Part shown: piece after piece, positions 7,842 to 15,070 of the stretch
How positions within the stretch are numbered: position 1 is the first letter of the stretch
How the letters are laid out: each line of letters opens with the position of its first letter
NCBI GenBank assembly: GCA_019634895.1
Contig: JAHCAM010000028.1
Coordinates: forward strand, 1-32,744
DNA length: 32,744 bases
Source of the DNA: Steroidobacteraceae bacterium
GTDB lineage: Bacteria > Pseudomonadota > Gammaproteobacteria > Steroidobacterales > Steroidobacteraceae
Direction of reading: 5' to 3'
Notes under the pieces: model-generated
Told to the model about the DNA's origin: nothing
Database searches by the model: none
Seen by the model: the letters and a program-made list of their open reading frames with translations, nothing else
Translations under genes and position numbers: made by a program

Positions 7842-8987
7842 ATGACGCAGGCGCCGCGCGAATGCTGGTGGAGAGCCCGCCGCGCGGCGCTGCTCGCCGC
7901 GCTGGGACCGCGCGATTGCGCCTACGCCTACGACCTCGCCGTCGTGGCGCAGCAGGCACGACGGCTGCTGCGGCTGGAATCGATCGCGCGGGTCTTCTAT
8001 GCCATGAAGGCGAACCCGCACCCGGCGATCCTGAACACCATTGCAGCGGCGGGCCTCGGGTTCGAATGCGTCTCGCGCGGCGAGCTCGAGCGGGTGATGG
8101 CGACGCTGCCGGCAATCGACCGCAGCCGGATCCTGTTCACCCCGAATTTCGCATCGCGTGCCGAATACGAGTTTGCGCTCGCGCAGGGCCTGCGGGTCAC
8201 CGTGGACAACGCCTGGACGTTGCACGCCTGGGGCGCGATCTTCCGCGGCCGCGAGATCTTCCTGCGGCTCGATACCGGGCTCGCGCATGGTCACCACGAA
8301 AAGGTGCGCACGGCCGGCGCGGGCTCGAAATTCGGCGTGCCGGCGGCGGAACTGCCGGAGGCGCGTGCCGCCGCGCTGGCCTGCGGGGCCGTGGTGGCGG
8401 GCCTGCATGCGCATGGCGGCAGCGGCAGCTTCGAACCGGAACACTGGCTGGGCGCGGCCCGCGAGCTGGCCGCGGCCGCGCCGCAGTTTCCCGGGGTCCG
8501 TGTACTGAATCTGGGCGGCGGCCTCGGCGTTCCCGAAACCGCCGCCCGGCCGCCGCTCGACCTTGCGGCGCTCGATGCATCCCTCCGCGGATTCCGCACC
8601 GGCCATCCGCCGTACGAACTCTGGCTGGAACCGGGCCGCTTCGTGGTGGCGGAAGCGGGCGTGCTGCTCGCGCGCGTCACCCAGGTGAAGGGCAAGGGCG
8701 AGCGCCGCTACGTCGGTGTCGCGACCGGCATGAACTCGCTGCTGCGCCCGGCGCTCTACGGCTCGCGCCACGAGATCGTGAACCTGACCCGCCTGGATGC
8801 GCCGCCCGCGGGCCGCTGCACGGTGGTCGGGCCGATCTGTGAAAGCGGCGACGTGCTCGGTGAGGACTGCCCGCTGCCGGCCTGCGCCGAGGGCGACGTG
8901 CTGCTGGTCGCCACTGCGGGCGCCTACGGCCACGCGATGAGTTCGCACTACAACCTGCGCCAGCCAGCCGAGGAACTGCTCGTGTGA
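7842..8987 (+). CDS. PLP-dependent decarboxylase of the diaminopimelate/ornithine (fold III) family
   Basis: 381 residues, alanine-racemase-fold decarboxylase. Visible are the Schiff-base lysine in FYAMKANPHP (K56), HAHGGSG (189-195), the phosphate-binding LGGGLG (224-229), LEPGRF (262-267), the cross-subunit substrate motif CESGD (333-337) and AGAYGHAMSSHYN (359-371). Wording such as ILFTPNFASRAEYEFAL and HHEKVRTAGAGSKFG recalls the decarboxylase half of the bifunctional aspartate kinase/diaminopimelate decarboxylase of Xanthomonadales, but no kinase domain is attached. Meso-diaminopimelate decarboxylation to lysine is the first guess; another amino-acid substrate is possible. The stop overlaps the start of an exporter remnant (GTGA), showing that the two were once coupled. 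I leave the gene symbol open. Confidence 0.85.
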   Translation: MTQAPRECWWRARRAALLAALGPRDCAYAYDLAVVAQQARRLLRLESIARVFYAMKANPHPAILNTIAAAGLGFECVSRGELERVMATLPAIDRSRILFTPNFASRAEYEFALAQGLRVTVDNAWTLHAWGAIFRGREIFLRLDTGLAHGHHEKVRTAGAGSKFGVPAAELPEARAAALACGAVVAGLHAHGGSGSFEPEHWLGAARELAAAAPQFPGVRVLNLGGGLGVPETAARPPLDLAALDASLRGFRTGHPPYELWLEPGRFVVAEAGVLLARVTQVKGKGERRYVGVATGMNSLLRPALYGSRHEIVNLTRLDAPPAGRCTVVGPICESGDVLGEDCPLPACAEGDVLLVATAGAYGHAMSSHYNLRQPAEELLV

Positions 8988-9312
8988 CGGCACCGGAGCT
9001 GACCCGCTCGCAGCTGTGGCAACTGGTGCTCATCAACGGCATCTGGGGCTTCAACATCGTCGCGATCAAGCTGTCGGTGGACCGCTTCCCGCCGGTGTTC
9101 CTGAGCTTCCTGCGGTTCCTGATCGTGGGCCTCGCGGTGCTGCCCTGGCTGCGTCGTAGGTGGCGGTCGCGGGACAGCTGGGCGTGCCGTTCGCGACGCT
9201 GCTGTTCGGAGACCGCCTCGACTGGCGCATGGTCCTGGGTGGCCTGATGACGCTGTCCGGCGTCGCCGTCATCGTCGCTCGCGAAGGCAAGGCGGCCGCG
9301 ACAACGGGATAG
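8984..9312 (+). pseudogene. DMT/EamA-family exporter remnant with the middle deleted
   Basis: The frame from GTG 8984 encodes the first two helices of an EamA transporter (QLVLINGIWGFNIVAIKL and FLSFLRFLIVGLAVLPWL), then turns to a non-membrane arginine-rich tail ending at 9247. From about 9160 another frame encodes the last helices of the same family (AGQLGVPFATLLFGD, GGLMTLSGVAVIVA) and ends at TAG 9310-9312. Together about 105 of the usual ~290-300 residues remain, so roughly 550 bases between helix 2 and the last helices are missing and the join is out of frame. The intact start overlaps the decarboxylase stop by four bases. A real deletion is most likely; an assembly collapse cannot be excluded without reads. 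Confidence 0.8.
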
Positions 9313-9561
9313 CCGTACGTCGCCGGGCCGCCCAACTTGCGTTGCGGGAATACCGGGCATACCTTGATCTGGTACGGCGGTTGAGGGGGCTGTCTCATGG
9401 CAGGCGCCTGTTCCGCGGTGATTCCGATTCGCGCGGCCGTCCTGGCCGCCGGGTCATTGCGCGAATCGCGCCGTCTTTCGGTGAGCATCGCATTCATGCC
9501 GGATTGACCCGGACCGCCGCGCGGCGGCGTTTCAGTCATTGGGTCCGACAGGAGGTGCCGC
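9313..9561 (+). other. 249-bp gap before the first tonB, with two inverted repeats
   Basis: No gene seen. GATTCGCGC (9426-9434) pairs with GCGCGAATC (9459-9467), with GGCC/GGCC able to pair inside, and CCGCCGC/GCGGCGG form a 14-bp palindrome at 9514-9527. The second lies shortly before the strong ribosome site AGGAGGT (9550-9556) of tonB. These may be leader hairpins; no convincing promoter is visible. Confidence 0.4.
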
Positions 9562-10191
9562 ATGACATCCGCATATCTGTCGACTGGTGGATCGCGCCGT
9601 GCCGGAGTGTGGACGGCGATCATTGGCCTGCACGCCGGGCTGTACGCAGCGATCCTGAGCGGGCTCGGGCCGCCGGTACTCGACGCATGGAAAGACTGGC
9701 AGCCGCCAGTCAGGCCGGTGCCGCCGCCGCCGCAGCGCCCGGTCGAACAGCCGAACTACAGCGGCCCTGCGGACGGACCGGTAGTCGCCGTAGACAAGCC
9801 GGAGATCGTGATCCCGGATTTTGACGGCGCTGGCGAGCAGACAGTGACCGTCGAGCCCGCCATGGCATCGGCGGGCAACGGCACATTGCGGATCGTCGAG
9901 TACCTGCCGCCGGCGCTGCGCACGCGCGACAGCCGCCTGGCTGCGCTCGTCAATGCCTGCTATCCGGCCGCCGCGCGCCGGCAAGGCGAGGAAGGTACGG
10001 CAGTCGCCATGGTCACGGTCGGCGCGCAGGCATCGGCGCACTCCTGGCGCCTCCACCAGTCGTCAGGGTTCCCGCGTCTCGATGCGGCGATGGATTGCGT
10101 CATCCGGCGCCTCGAGTTCGTGCCGGCCAGACGGGACGGTCGTGCGGTGGCGGCGGAGGTGCTGCTGCCGATCGTGTTCCGGCTGGATTGA
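9562..10191 (+). CDS. TonB-family energy transducer, first paralogue
   Basis: 209 residues of TonB architecture: a short cytoplasmic start, one anchor helix (about 16-34, with a conserved-type H23), a short proline-rich stretch (48-63, PPPPQRP), and a C-terminal TonB domain ending in LLPIVFRLD. It would carry proton-motive energy from ExbB-ExbD to outer-membrane receptors. The C-terminal domain carries two cysteines, C133 in VNACYPAAARR and C179 in MDCVIRR, conserved in the second TonB at the same 46-residue spacing. It is shorter in its proline region than the next gene's product. The ribosome site AGGAGGT sits five bases upstream. It probably arose by tandem duplication with the gene at 10411. 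Confidence 0.85.
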   Translation: MTSAYLSTGGSRRAGVWTAIIGLHAGLYAAILSGLGPPVLDAWKDWQPPVRPVPPPPQRPVEQPNYSGPADGPVVAVDKPEIVIPDFDGAGEQTVTVEPAMASAGNGTLRIVEYLPPALRTRDSRLAALVNACYPAAARRQGEEGTAVAMVTVGAQASAHSWRLHQSSGFPRLDAAMDCVIRRLEFVPARRDGRAVAAEVLLPIVFRLD

Positions 10192-10235
10192 GCGGAATCC
10201 GGTCAGGACCGGCGCCAGACCGGGGAAAAGGGGCG

Positions 10236-10268
10236 GCTTGCCGCAAGCGGGTGCCGTCCGCCGCTTGC
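10236..10268 (+). promoter_or_regulatory. Mutually exclusive hairpins between the two tonB genes
   Basis: Segment GCTTG (10236-10240) can pair with CAAGC (10244-10248), while GCAAGCGG (10243-10250) can pair instead with CCGCTTGC (10261-10268). No T-run follows. It may be a read-through control or a 3' structure of the first tonB. The rest of the 219-bp gap holds only an AT-rich spot, CTAATAATT around 10332-10340, that might serve as a -10 box. Confidence 0.35.
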
Positions 10269-10410
10269 AGACGAATCGGGCAACCGCTAAGGTGGCCGCT
10301 GCCGGATTCGGGGCGCGTGGCATCGCGCCTACTAATAATTTGGCGGGACGCAGCGGGGCACGCGACCGCAAGCGGCCGGCGGGTTCCGACGAGGGGCGCA
10401 GAAGGTCGGT

Positions 10411-11043
10411 ATGACGAATACCTATTCGGCGGGGACATCACGTCGCACAGCCGTTCTGGCGGGCATCATCGCGCTGCACGTCGGTTTCTTCTGGGCCCTC
10501 AAGCAGGGCCTGGTCCGGGCCGGCATGCAGCTGATCCAGGACTACTCGATCATCGACCTGCCGCCGCCGCCGCCGCCGCCCGAAAACCTCGACGAGCCGC
10601 CGCCGCCGCCGCCGGTGGACGTGCCGCCGCCCGTCGTGCCGCCGCCGCTGATCGACCTGCCGGCCTTCGAGGGTCCGACCACGGCAATCACGGCCGTGGT
10701 CCGGCAGGAAACACCGCGTGCCGCACCGCAGGCGCCGCCGCGCCAGGTGCAGGTCACGCCCCCGAGCCTGAGGGTGCGCCCGGATCGCATTTCCGCCGCG
10801 ATCAATGCCTGCTACCCGTCCGCCTCCCGGCGCCTGAGCGAGGAGGGCCGCGTGGTCGCGACGGTCACGGTCGGCGCGGACGGCCGCGCCGGCGCGATCA
10901 CCGTGACTCAGAGCAGCGGCTTCGAGCGCCTCGACGGCGCGGCCGAATGCGTGATCCGCAAGCTTCCGTTCAACCCGGGCAAGCGCGATGGCGTGGCCGT
11001 CGATGCCCAGGTGGCGTTGCCGATCGTCTTCAAGCTGGAGTGA
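10411..11043 (+). CDS. tonB: TonB-family energy transducer, second paralogue, proline-rich
   Basis: 210 residues: anchor helix about 14-32 with H23, a marked proline spacer (51-80, runs of six to seven prolines) and a TonB C-terminal domain from about 120, ending VALPIVFKLE. The domain repeats the first paralogue's landmarks: INACYPSASRR (C134), VTQSSGFERLD and AECVIRKLPF (C180). The long proline spacer suits spanning the periplasm better than that of the first copy, so this is the likelier principal TonB. It lies 90 bases before exbB on the same strand. An ExbB-ExbD-TonB complex in the inner membrane is expected. Disulfide formation between C134 and C180 is a possibility, not shown. Confidence 0.92.
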   Translation: MTNTYSAGTSRRTAVLAGIIALHVGFFWALKQGLVRAGMQLIQDYSIIDLPPPPPPPENLDEPPPPPPVDVPPPVVPPPLIDLPAFEGPTTAITAVVRQETPRAAPQAPPRQVQVTPPSLRVRPDRISAAINACYPSASRRLSEEGRVVATVTVGADGRAGAITVTQSSGFERLDGAAECVIRKLPFNPGKRDGVAVDAQVALPIVFKLE

Positions 11044-11133
11044 CGCGGCGCGATTATGTCAGGGACCGGGGAGCCGCTGGCCTTGGGCGCCGGCGACCTT
11101 CCGGAGAATGTTTTCTCTTAGAGGAACTGCAGA

Positions 11134-11835
11134 ATGGCTGCTGAAAACGGCGCGACTGAAAACCCCTATGGCATCGAGGCGCTCTGGACGCAGAGCGACT
11201 ACGTGGGCAAGGGGGTGTTCACCATCCTTATCGTGATGTCGCTGTGGTCATGGCTCGTCATGATCAACAAGTGGCTGGACCAGCGGACGCTGCGCAAGGT
11301 GGCGGCCGAGGCAGAGAAGAATTTCTTTTCCGCGGGTTCGATGCAGGAAGGCATCGCCAAGCTGAAGGGCAAGATCAACCCGTTCCGCGACATCGCGCAG
11401 GACGGCCTGCAGGCGGTGGAGCACCACCGCAAGAGCACGCGCGACGTGACCAGCGGCATCGAGCTCAGTGACTGGGTGCAGTCGCACATCGACAAGCGCA
11501 CCAGCATGCTGCAGGGCAGCCTGCAGAGCGGCATGGTCGTGCTGGCGTCGGTCGGCGCGACGGCCCCGTTCGTCGGGCTGTTCGGCACGGTGTGGGGCAT
11601 CTACCACGCGCTGATCAGCATCTCGATCGCCGGCCAGGCGTCCCTCGACAAGGTCGCGGGCCCGATCGGCGAGGCGCTGATCATGACGGCGCTCGGCCTC
11701 GCGGTGGCGGTGCCGGCGGTGCTCGGGTTCAACGGCCTGCTGCGCGGCAACAAGTCGCTGATGGAGCGCGCGAACTACTTCGCGCACGACGTCCAGGCCG
11801 CCTTGCTCGCCGGTTCGCGCCTGTCCGGGAAGTAA
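11134..11835 (+). CDS. exbB: ExbB, MotA/TolQ/ExbB-family proton channel subunit
   Basis: 233 residues with three membrane segments: about 25-45 (VFTILIVMSLWSWLVM), 133-158 and 178-200, and a long cytoplasmic stretch between the first two. Conserved channel motifs are SVGATAPFVGLFGTVWGI (139-156) and IGEALIMTALGLAVAVP (178-194), in which E180 matches the family's conserved membrane glutamate. It works with ExbD as the proton-driven motor for TonB. Start ATG 11134 with GAGGA eight bases upstream. exbD follows after three bases. The tonB-exbB-exbD order rather than tolQR-type neighbours supports ExbB over TolQ. Confidence 0.94.
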   Translation: MAAENGATENPYGIEALWTQSDYVGKGVFTILIVMSLWSWLVMINKWLDQRTLRKVAAEAEKNFFSAGSMQEGIAKLKGKINPFRDIAQDGLQAVEHHRKSTRDVTSGIELSDWVQSHIDKRTSMLQGSLQSGMVVLASVGATAPFVGLFGTVWGIYHALISISIAGQASLDKVAGPIGEALIMTALGLAVAVPAVLGFNGLLRGNKSLMERANYFAHDVQAALLAGSRLSGK

Positions 11836-11838
11836 GCG

Positions 11839-12255
11839 ATGGCCGTTGCAGTTGCCGGCGACAGCAGTGATCCGATGGTGGATCCGAACGTGATCCCGCT
11901 GGTCGACGTCATGCTGGTGCTGCTGATCATCATGATCATCACCGTCCCGGTGATGACGCATGCGGTCAAGATCGACCTGCCCAAGGAGGTCAACCGGCCG
12001 ACCGAGACCAAGCCCGAGAACATCAATCTGTCGATCGATTTCGACGGCGCAATCTACTGGAACGAGAGCAGCGTGGACCGCAATCTGCTCCTGAACTACG
12101 TGTTGCAGGAGGCGGTCAAGGATCCGCAGCCGGAGATCCACATCCGGGCGGACAAGCGCGCCCGCTATGAATATGTCGCAGACACCCTCGCGGTCCTGCA
12201 GCGCGGGGGCATGCGCAAGGTCGGGTTCATCGCCGAGCCGCCGGCGGGCAGCTGA
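11839..12255 (+). CDS. exbD: ExbD, biopolymer transport protein
   Basis: 138 residues: short cytoplasmic start, one membrane helix (about 18-40) with the proton-pathway aspartate D23 in NVIPLVDVMLVLL, then a periplasmic domain with PEIHIRADKRARYEYV and the end GMRKVGFIAEPP, as usual for ExbD. It partners ExbB three bases upstream. A strong terminator after the gene (12278-12309) closes the tonB-exbB-exbD unit, so the TPR genes that follow are likely transcribed separately. Confidence 0.94.
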   Translation: MAVAVAGDSSDPMVDPNVIPLVDVMLVLLIIMIITVPVMTHAVKIDLPKEVNRPTETKPENINLSIDFDGAIYWNESSVDRNLLLNYVLQEAVKDPQPEIHIRADKRARYEYVADTLAVLQRGGMRKVGFIAEPPAGS

Positions 12256-12277
12256 TCCGGGCGCCGCGGCGGATGGG

Positions 12278-12309
12278 ATGAAGAGGCCCGCCACGGCGGG
12301 CCTCTTCAT
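12278..12309 (+). terminator. Intrinsic terminator after exbD
   Basis: Perfect 14-bp arms ATGAAGAGGCCCGC (12278-12291) and GCGGGCCTCTTCAT (12296-12309) around CACG. The T-run after it is poor (TTGGGG), but the stem is long and sits 22 bases after the exbD stop. Confidence 0.8.
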
Positions 12310-12420
12310 TTGGGGATCAGGGGAAGGCTGAACCGGCGCTGAATCCGCGAGAAAATTGCCATGGGCCGGAACCCGGCCGGAGCAGGGGGGTCCATCGAAT
12401 CAAGGGCATGGCAAGACAGC

Positions 12421-12450
12421 GGGGCGGGTTTTGGGGTATAAACCCGCCCC
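12421..12450 (+). promoter_or_regulatory. 11-bp inverted repeat holding a TATAAA box, upstream of the first TPR gene
   Basis: GGGGCGGGTTT (12421-12431) pairs with AAACCCGCCCC (12440-12450) around TGGGGTAT. TATAAA (12437-12442) lies across the loop and right arm, 55 bases before the ATG. It may be an operator covering a -10 box or a leader hairpin; no good -35 is seen. Confidence 0.45.
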
Positions 12451-12497
12451 ACGCCACAGGGCCGGCAGGGGCGCCGGCGCCGAACAGAGGGGACAAG

Positions 12498-13808
12498 ATG
12501 GCATTCAATTCCCGGTGGAGCCGTTTGGCGGCATTTTGTGCGGCGCTCGCGCTCGCCGTGGCGCTGGCGCCTGCTGCCGATGCCCAGCTCGCCAAGCCCA
12601 AGAGGAAGGCGGCGGCCCAGGAGCCGGTACCCGGCCAGCAGTACAGCCCGGAGTTCCGCAAGCAGGCGTCCAAGGTCCAGCCGCTGGTCAACGACAAGAA
12701 GTGGTTCGAGGTGCTCGCGGCGCTGCCCGCGCTTGAGGCGCTGCCGGACAAGACGCCGGACGACGAGCGCGCCATCGCCACCTGGCGCCTGCAGGCCAGC
12801 CAGGGCAGCGGTGACAAGGACCTGTTCGCGGCGGCGGTCGAGAACTTCCTTGCCAAGGGCTACGCCGACGCGTCGCAGTTGAGCGCCATGCATCAGTCGC
12901 TCGCGGCCTACTACAACAACAAGCAGGAGCGCGAAAAGGCGCTCCACCACTACCAGCAGTTCGTGGATGCGACGCCCGACGTCGAGCCGGACGAGCTCGA
13001 GACGCTCGGCAAGCTGTATCGGCAGAGCAAGCGCTTTCCCGAGGCGGCGACCTGGTTCACGAAGGCCATCGACCTCGCATCGAGCAAGGGCGAGAAGCCC
13101 AAGGAAGAGCTGTTTCAGCTTCGCGACCACTGCCTGGTCGAAACCAAGGACCGGGACGGCAGGATCGCCAACCTCGAGGGACTGATCGCGCTGTACCCGA
13201 AGAAGGACTATTACACCAACCTGGTGGCGCTGCTGGCATCCGCATCCCAGGAAGACCGTGTCGTGATGTTGAACGCCTATCGCCTGGCCGTCACTGACCC
13301 GCAAGGCGGCCTGGCGACGGTCGGGGGCTATCTGGGCTATGCGGACCTGGCCCTGGTGGCCGGCAGCCCGGGCGAGGCGGCGCGTGCTCTCCAGCACGGG
13401 ATGAACGACAAGGTGGTGCCGGGCGTGGGCACCAACCAGCAGATGTTGCAGGAGGCGAAGGCGGCAGTCGCCTCGGACCAGAAGACGCTGGCCGCGGAGG
13501 CCGCGGCCGCCGCCAGGAGCCCGAAGGGCGATGTCTCCGTCAAAGTCGGCCTCGGCAACTACAGTGCCGGCAACTTCGAGAAGGCCGCAGAGCTGGTGCG
13601 GCAGGGCATCGCGAAGGGCGGCGTCACGCGCCTCGATGACGCCAACCTGCTGCTGGGTGCATCGTTGATGGAGCTGGGCCGGAGCGAGGAGGCGAAGGCC
13701 GCATTCGAGGCGGCGGCGGGCGCGGCGAAGGACCCCAACATGGCGCGGCTCGCGCGGCTCTGGATGGCGCGCGCTGCGCGCGAGACAGCGGCGCCGGCAG
13801 GCGGTTAA
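12498..13808 (+). CDS. Secreted TPR-like repeat protein, first paralogue (TonB-system associated)
   Basis: 436 residues with a Sec signal peptide (hydrophobic 10-24, ADA cleavage before Q30) and then a wholly helical, alanine-rich protein with TPR-like pairs such as SLAAYYNNKQEREKALHHY and NYSAGNFEKAAELVRQGI. No enzymatic motif seen. The start chosen is ATG 12498, with AGAGGGGA five bases upstream; the open frame runs further up but lacks a signal-like start and crosses the 12421-12450 hairpin. Periplasmic TPR proteins are encoded beside TonB2-type exbB-exbD-tonB operons in marine gammaproteobacteria such as Shewanella and Vibrio relatives, so a helper role in TonB-dependent transport is a reasonable inference. 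It shares order and wording with the next gene's product. Confidence 0.82.
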   Translation: MAFNSRWSRLAAFCAALALAVALAPAADAQLAKPKRKAAAQEPVPGQQYSPEFRKQASKVQPLVNDKKWFEVLAALPALEALPDKTPDDERAIATWRLQASQGSGDKDLFAAAVENFLAKGYADASQLSAMHQSLAAYYNNKQEREKALHHYQQFVDATPDVEPDELETLGKLYRQSKRFPEAATWFTKAIDLASSKGEKPKEELFQLRDHCLVETKDRDGRIANLEGLIALYPKKDYYTNLVALLASASQEDRVVMLNAYRLAVTDPQGGLATVGGYLGYADLALVAGSPGEAARALQHGMNDKVVPGVGTNQQMLQEAKAAVASDQKTLAAEAAAAARSPKGDVSVKVGLGNYSAGNFEKAAELVRQGIAKGGVTRLDDANLLLGASLMELGRSEEAKAAFEAAAGAAKDPNMARLARLWMARAARETAAPAGG

Positions 13809-13825
13809 CGCAGGAGTAGGACGCG

Positions 13826-15070
13826 ATGGTGATGATGAAGCAGTTCCGTGCCAGCATGCTGGCGACCTTCATGGCCCTTCCGCTCGCCGCCATGGCGACG
13901 CTGGCGCTGGCGCCGGATGCCGTCGCGCAGACCGCCGGCGGCTGGCGCAAGGAAGTGGCCGACAAGGTCCAGGAGGCGCAGGCCGCCGGACAGAAGGGCA
14001 ACTTTTCCGAGGCGATCCGCCTGCTCAAGGAAGCGAAGGCCCGCGCGCCGCTCTCTCCGCAGGAGGAGCAGGGCGTCAACGAACTGATGATCTGGGCCGC
14101 GAGCAGCGCGCGCGAGCATCGCCTGGTGATCCAGACGGTGGACGAGCGCATCGCGACCGGCCGGGTGACGGGCGCCGACCTGGCGCGCAAGCTGCGCCTC
14201 AAGGCGACCACGCACTACGCGCTGAGGGAATACCGCGAGGCGAAGGCCACGCTCGACCGGCTGGAGACCCAGGGCCCGCTGACGACCGACGACCTGATCA
14301 TGCTGGGCAACTGCCAGATCCAGCTGCGCGACTACCGCAACGCCGCGACCACGCTCGAGAAGGCCGTGGCCGGCGCGGAGAGGGCGCGCAAGCCGGCGTC
14401 GGTGATCTCGCCGCTGCTGCTCGCGCTGCACAAGGCCTACCAGGAGACCAACAACGACGCTGCGCGCATGCAGACGCTGCACCGCCTGATGGTGGTCGCG
14501 CCAAGCCGGGATTCCTTCAAGTGGGTCGCGAGCGCCTATGAGGTGCAGTCCCAGCGCGATCCCGTGGTGATGATCAACATCTATCGCCTCGGCGCCTCGC
14601 GCAACCTGCTCTCGAGCGAGCACTACGCGAAGTACGCCGAGACCGCGCTCGACCTGTCGAGCCCCGGCGAGGCGGTGGCGATGCTCGAGAAGGGCATGGC
14701 AAACGGCGCGATCAAGAAGGACGACCGCAACAACCGGCTGCTGGCCGATGCCAAGACACAGGTGGACCGCGTCAAGGCGACGCTGCCGCAGCAGGAGCGC
14801 GAGGCCCAGGCCATCCAGGCGGGCGAGCCGGAGGCCAAGGTGGCGACCGCTTACTTCACGCTGAAGAACTACGCCAAGGCGAGCGAGGCCGCCAAGCGCG
14901 GCGTCAGCAAGGGCAAGCTGCGCCGGCCGGACGACCTGCACATGCTGCTCGGCATCGCACTCGTCGAGACCAACAAGTCCGCCGAGGCGAGGAGCGCGTT
15001 CAAGGCCGCCGCTGCCGCGAACGAGAAGCTGAAAGGCGTGGCTGACCTGTGGTCCAGCATGGCGGGATGA
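13826..15070 (+). CDS. Secreted TPR-like repeat protein, second paralogue
   Basis: 414 residues, with signal peptide (1-34, AVA cleavage before Q35) and TPR-like helices throughout. It parallels the upstream gene's product: DPVVMINIYRLG versus DRVVMLNAYRLA, SPGEAVAMLEKGMANG versus SPGEAARALQHGMNDK, and the closing DDLHMLLGIALVETNKSAEA versus DDANLLLGASLMELGRSEEA. The pair therefore arose by duplication and diverged strongly. AGGAG at 13812-13816 supports ATG 13826; in-frame ATGs two and three codons later are alternatives. It is 17 bases after its paralogue, and its stop overlaps the HMG-CoA lyase start (ATGA), so those genes share a transcript. Confidence 0.82.
   Translation: MVMMKQFRASMLATFMALPLAAMATLALAPDAVAQTAGGWRKEVADKVQEAQAAGQKGNFSEAIRLLKEAKARAPLSPQEEQGVNELMIWAASSAREHRLVIQTVDERIATGRVTGADLARKLRLKATTHYALREYREAKATLDRLETQGPLTTDDLIMLGNCQIQLRDYRNAATTLEKAVAGAERARKPASVISPLLLALHKAYQETNNDAARMQTLHRLMVVAPSRDSFKWVASAYEVQSQRDPVVMINIYRLGASRNLLSSEHYAKYAETALDLSSPGEAVAMLEKGMANGAIKKDDRNNRLLADAKTQVDRVKATLPQQEREAQAIQAGEPEAKVATAYFTLKNYAKASEAAKRGVSKGKLRRPDDLHMLLGIALVETNKSAEARSAFKAAAAANEKLKGVADLWSSMAG

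Noticed and set aside
10551..10650. Tandem repeat of CCG units
   Set aside because: It is the codon run for the proline spacer of TonB, not an independent repeat element.
11134..12255. TolQ-TolR pair
   Set aside because: Adjacent tonB genes and absence of tolA, tolB, pal and ybgC favour ExbB-ExbD.
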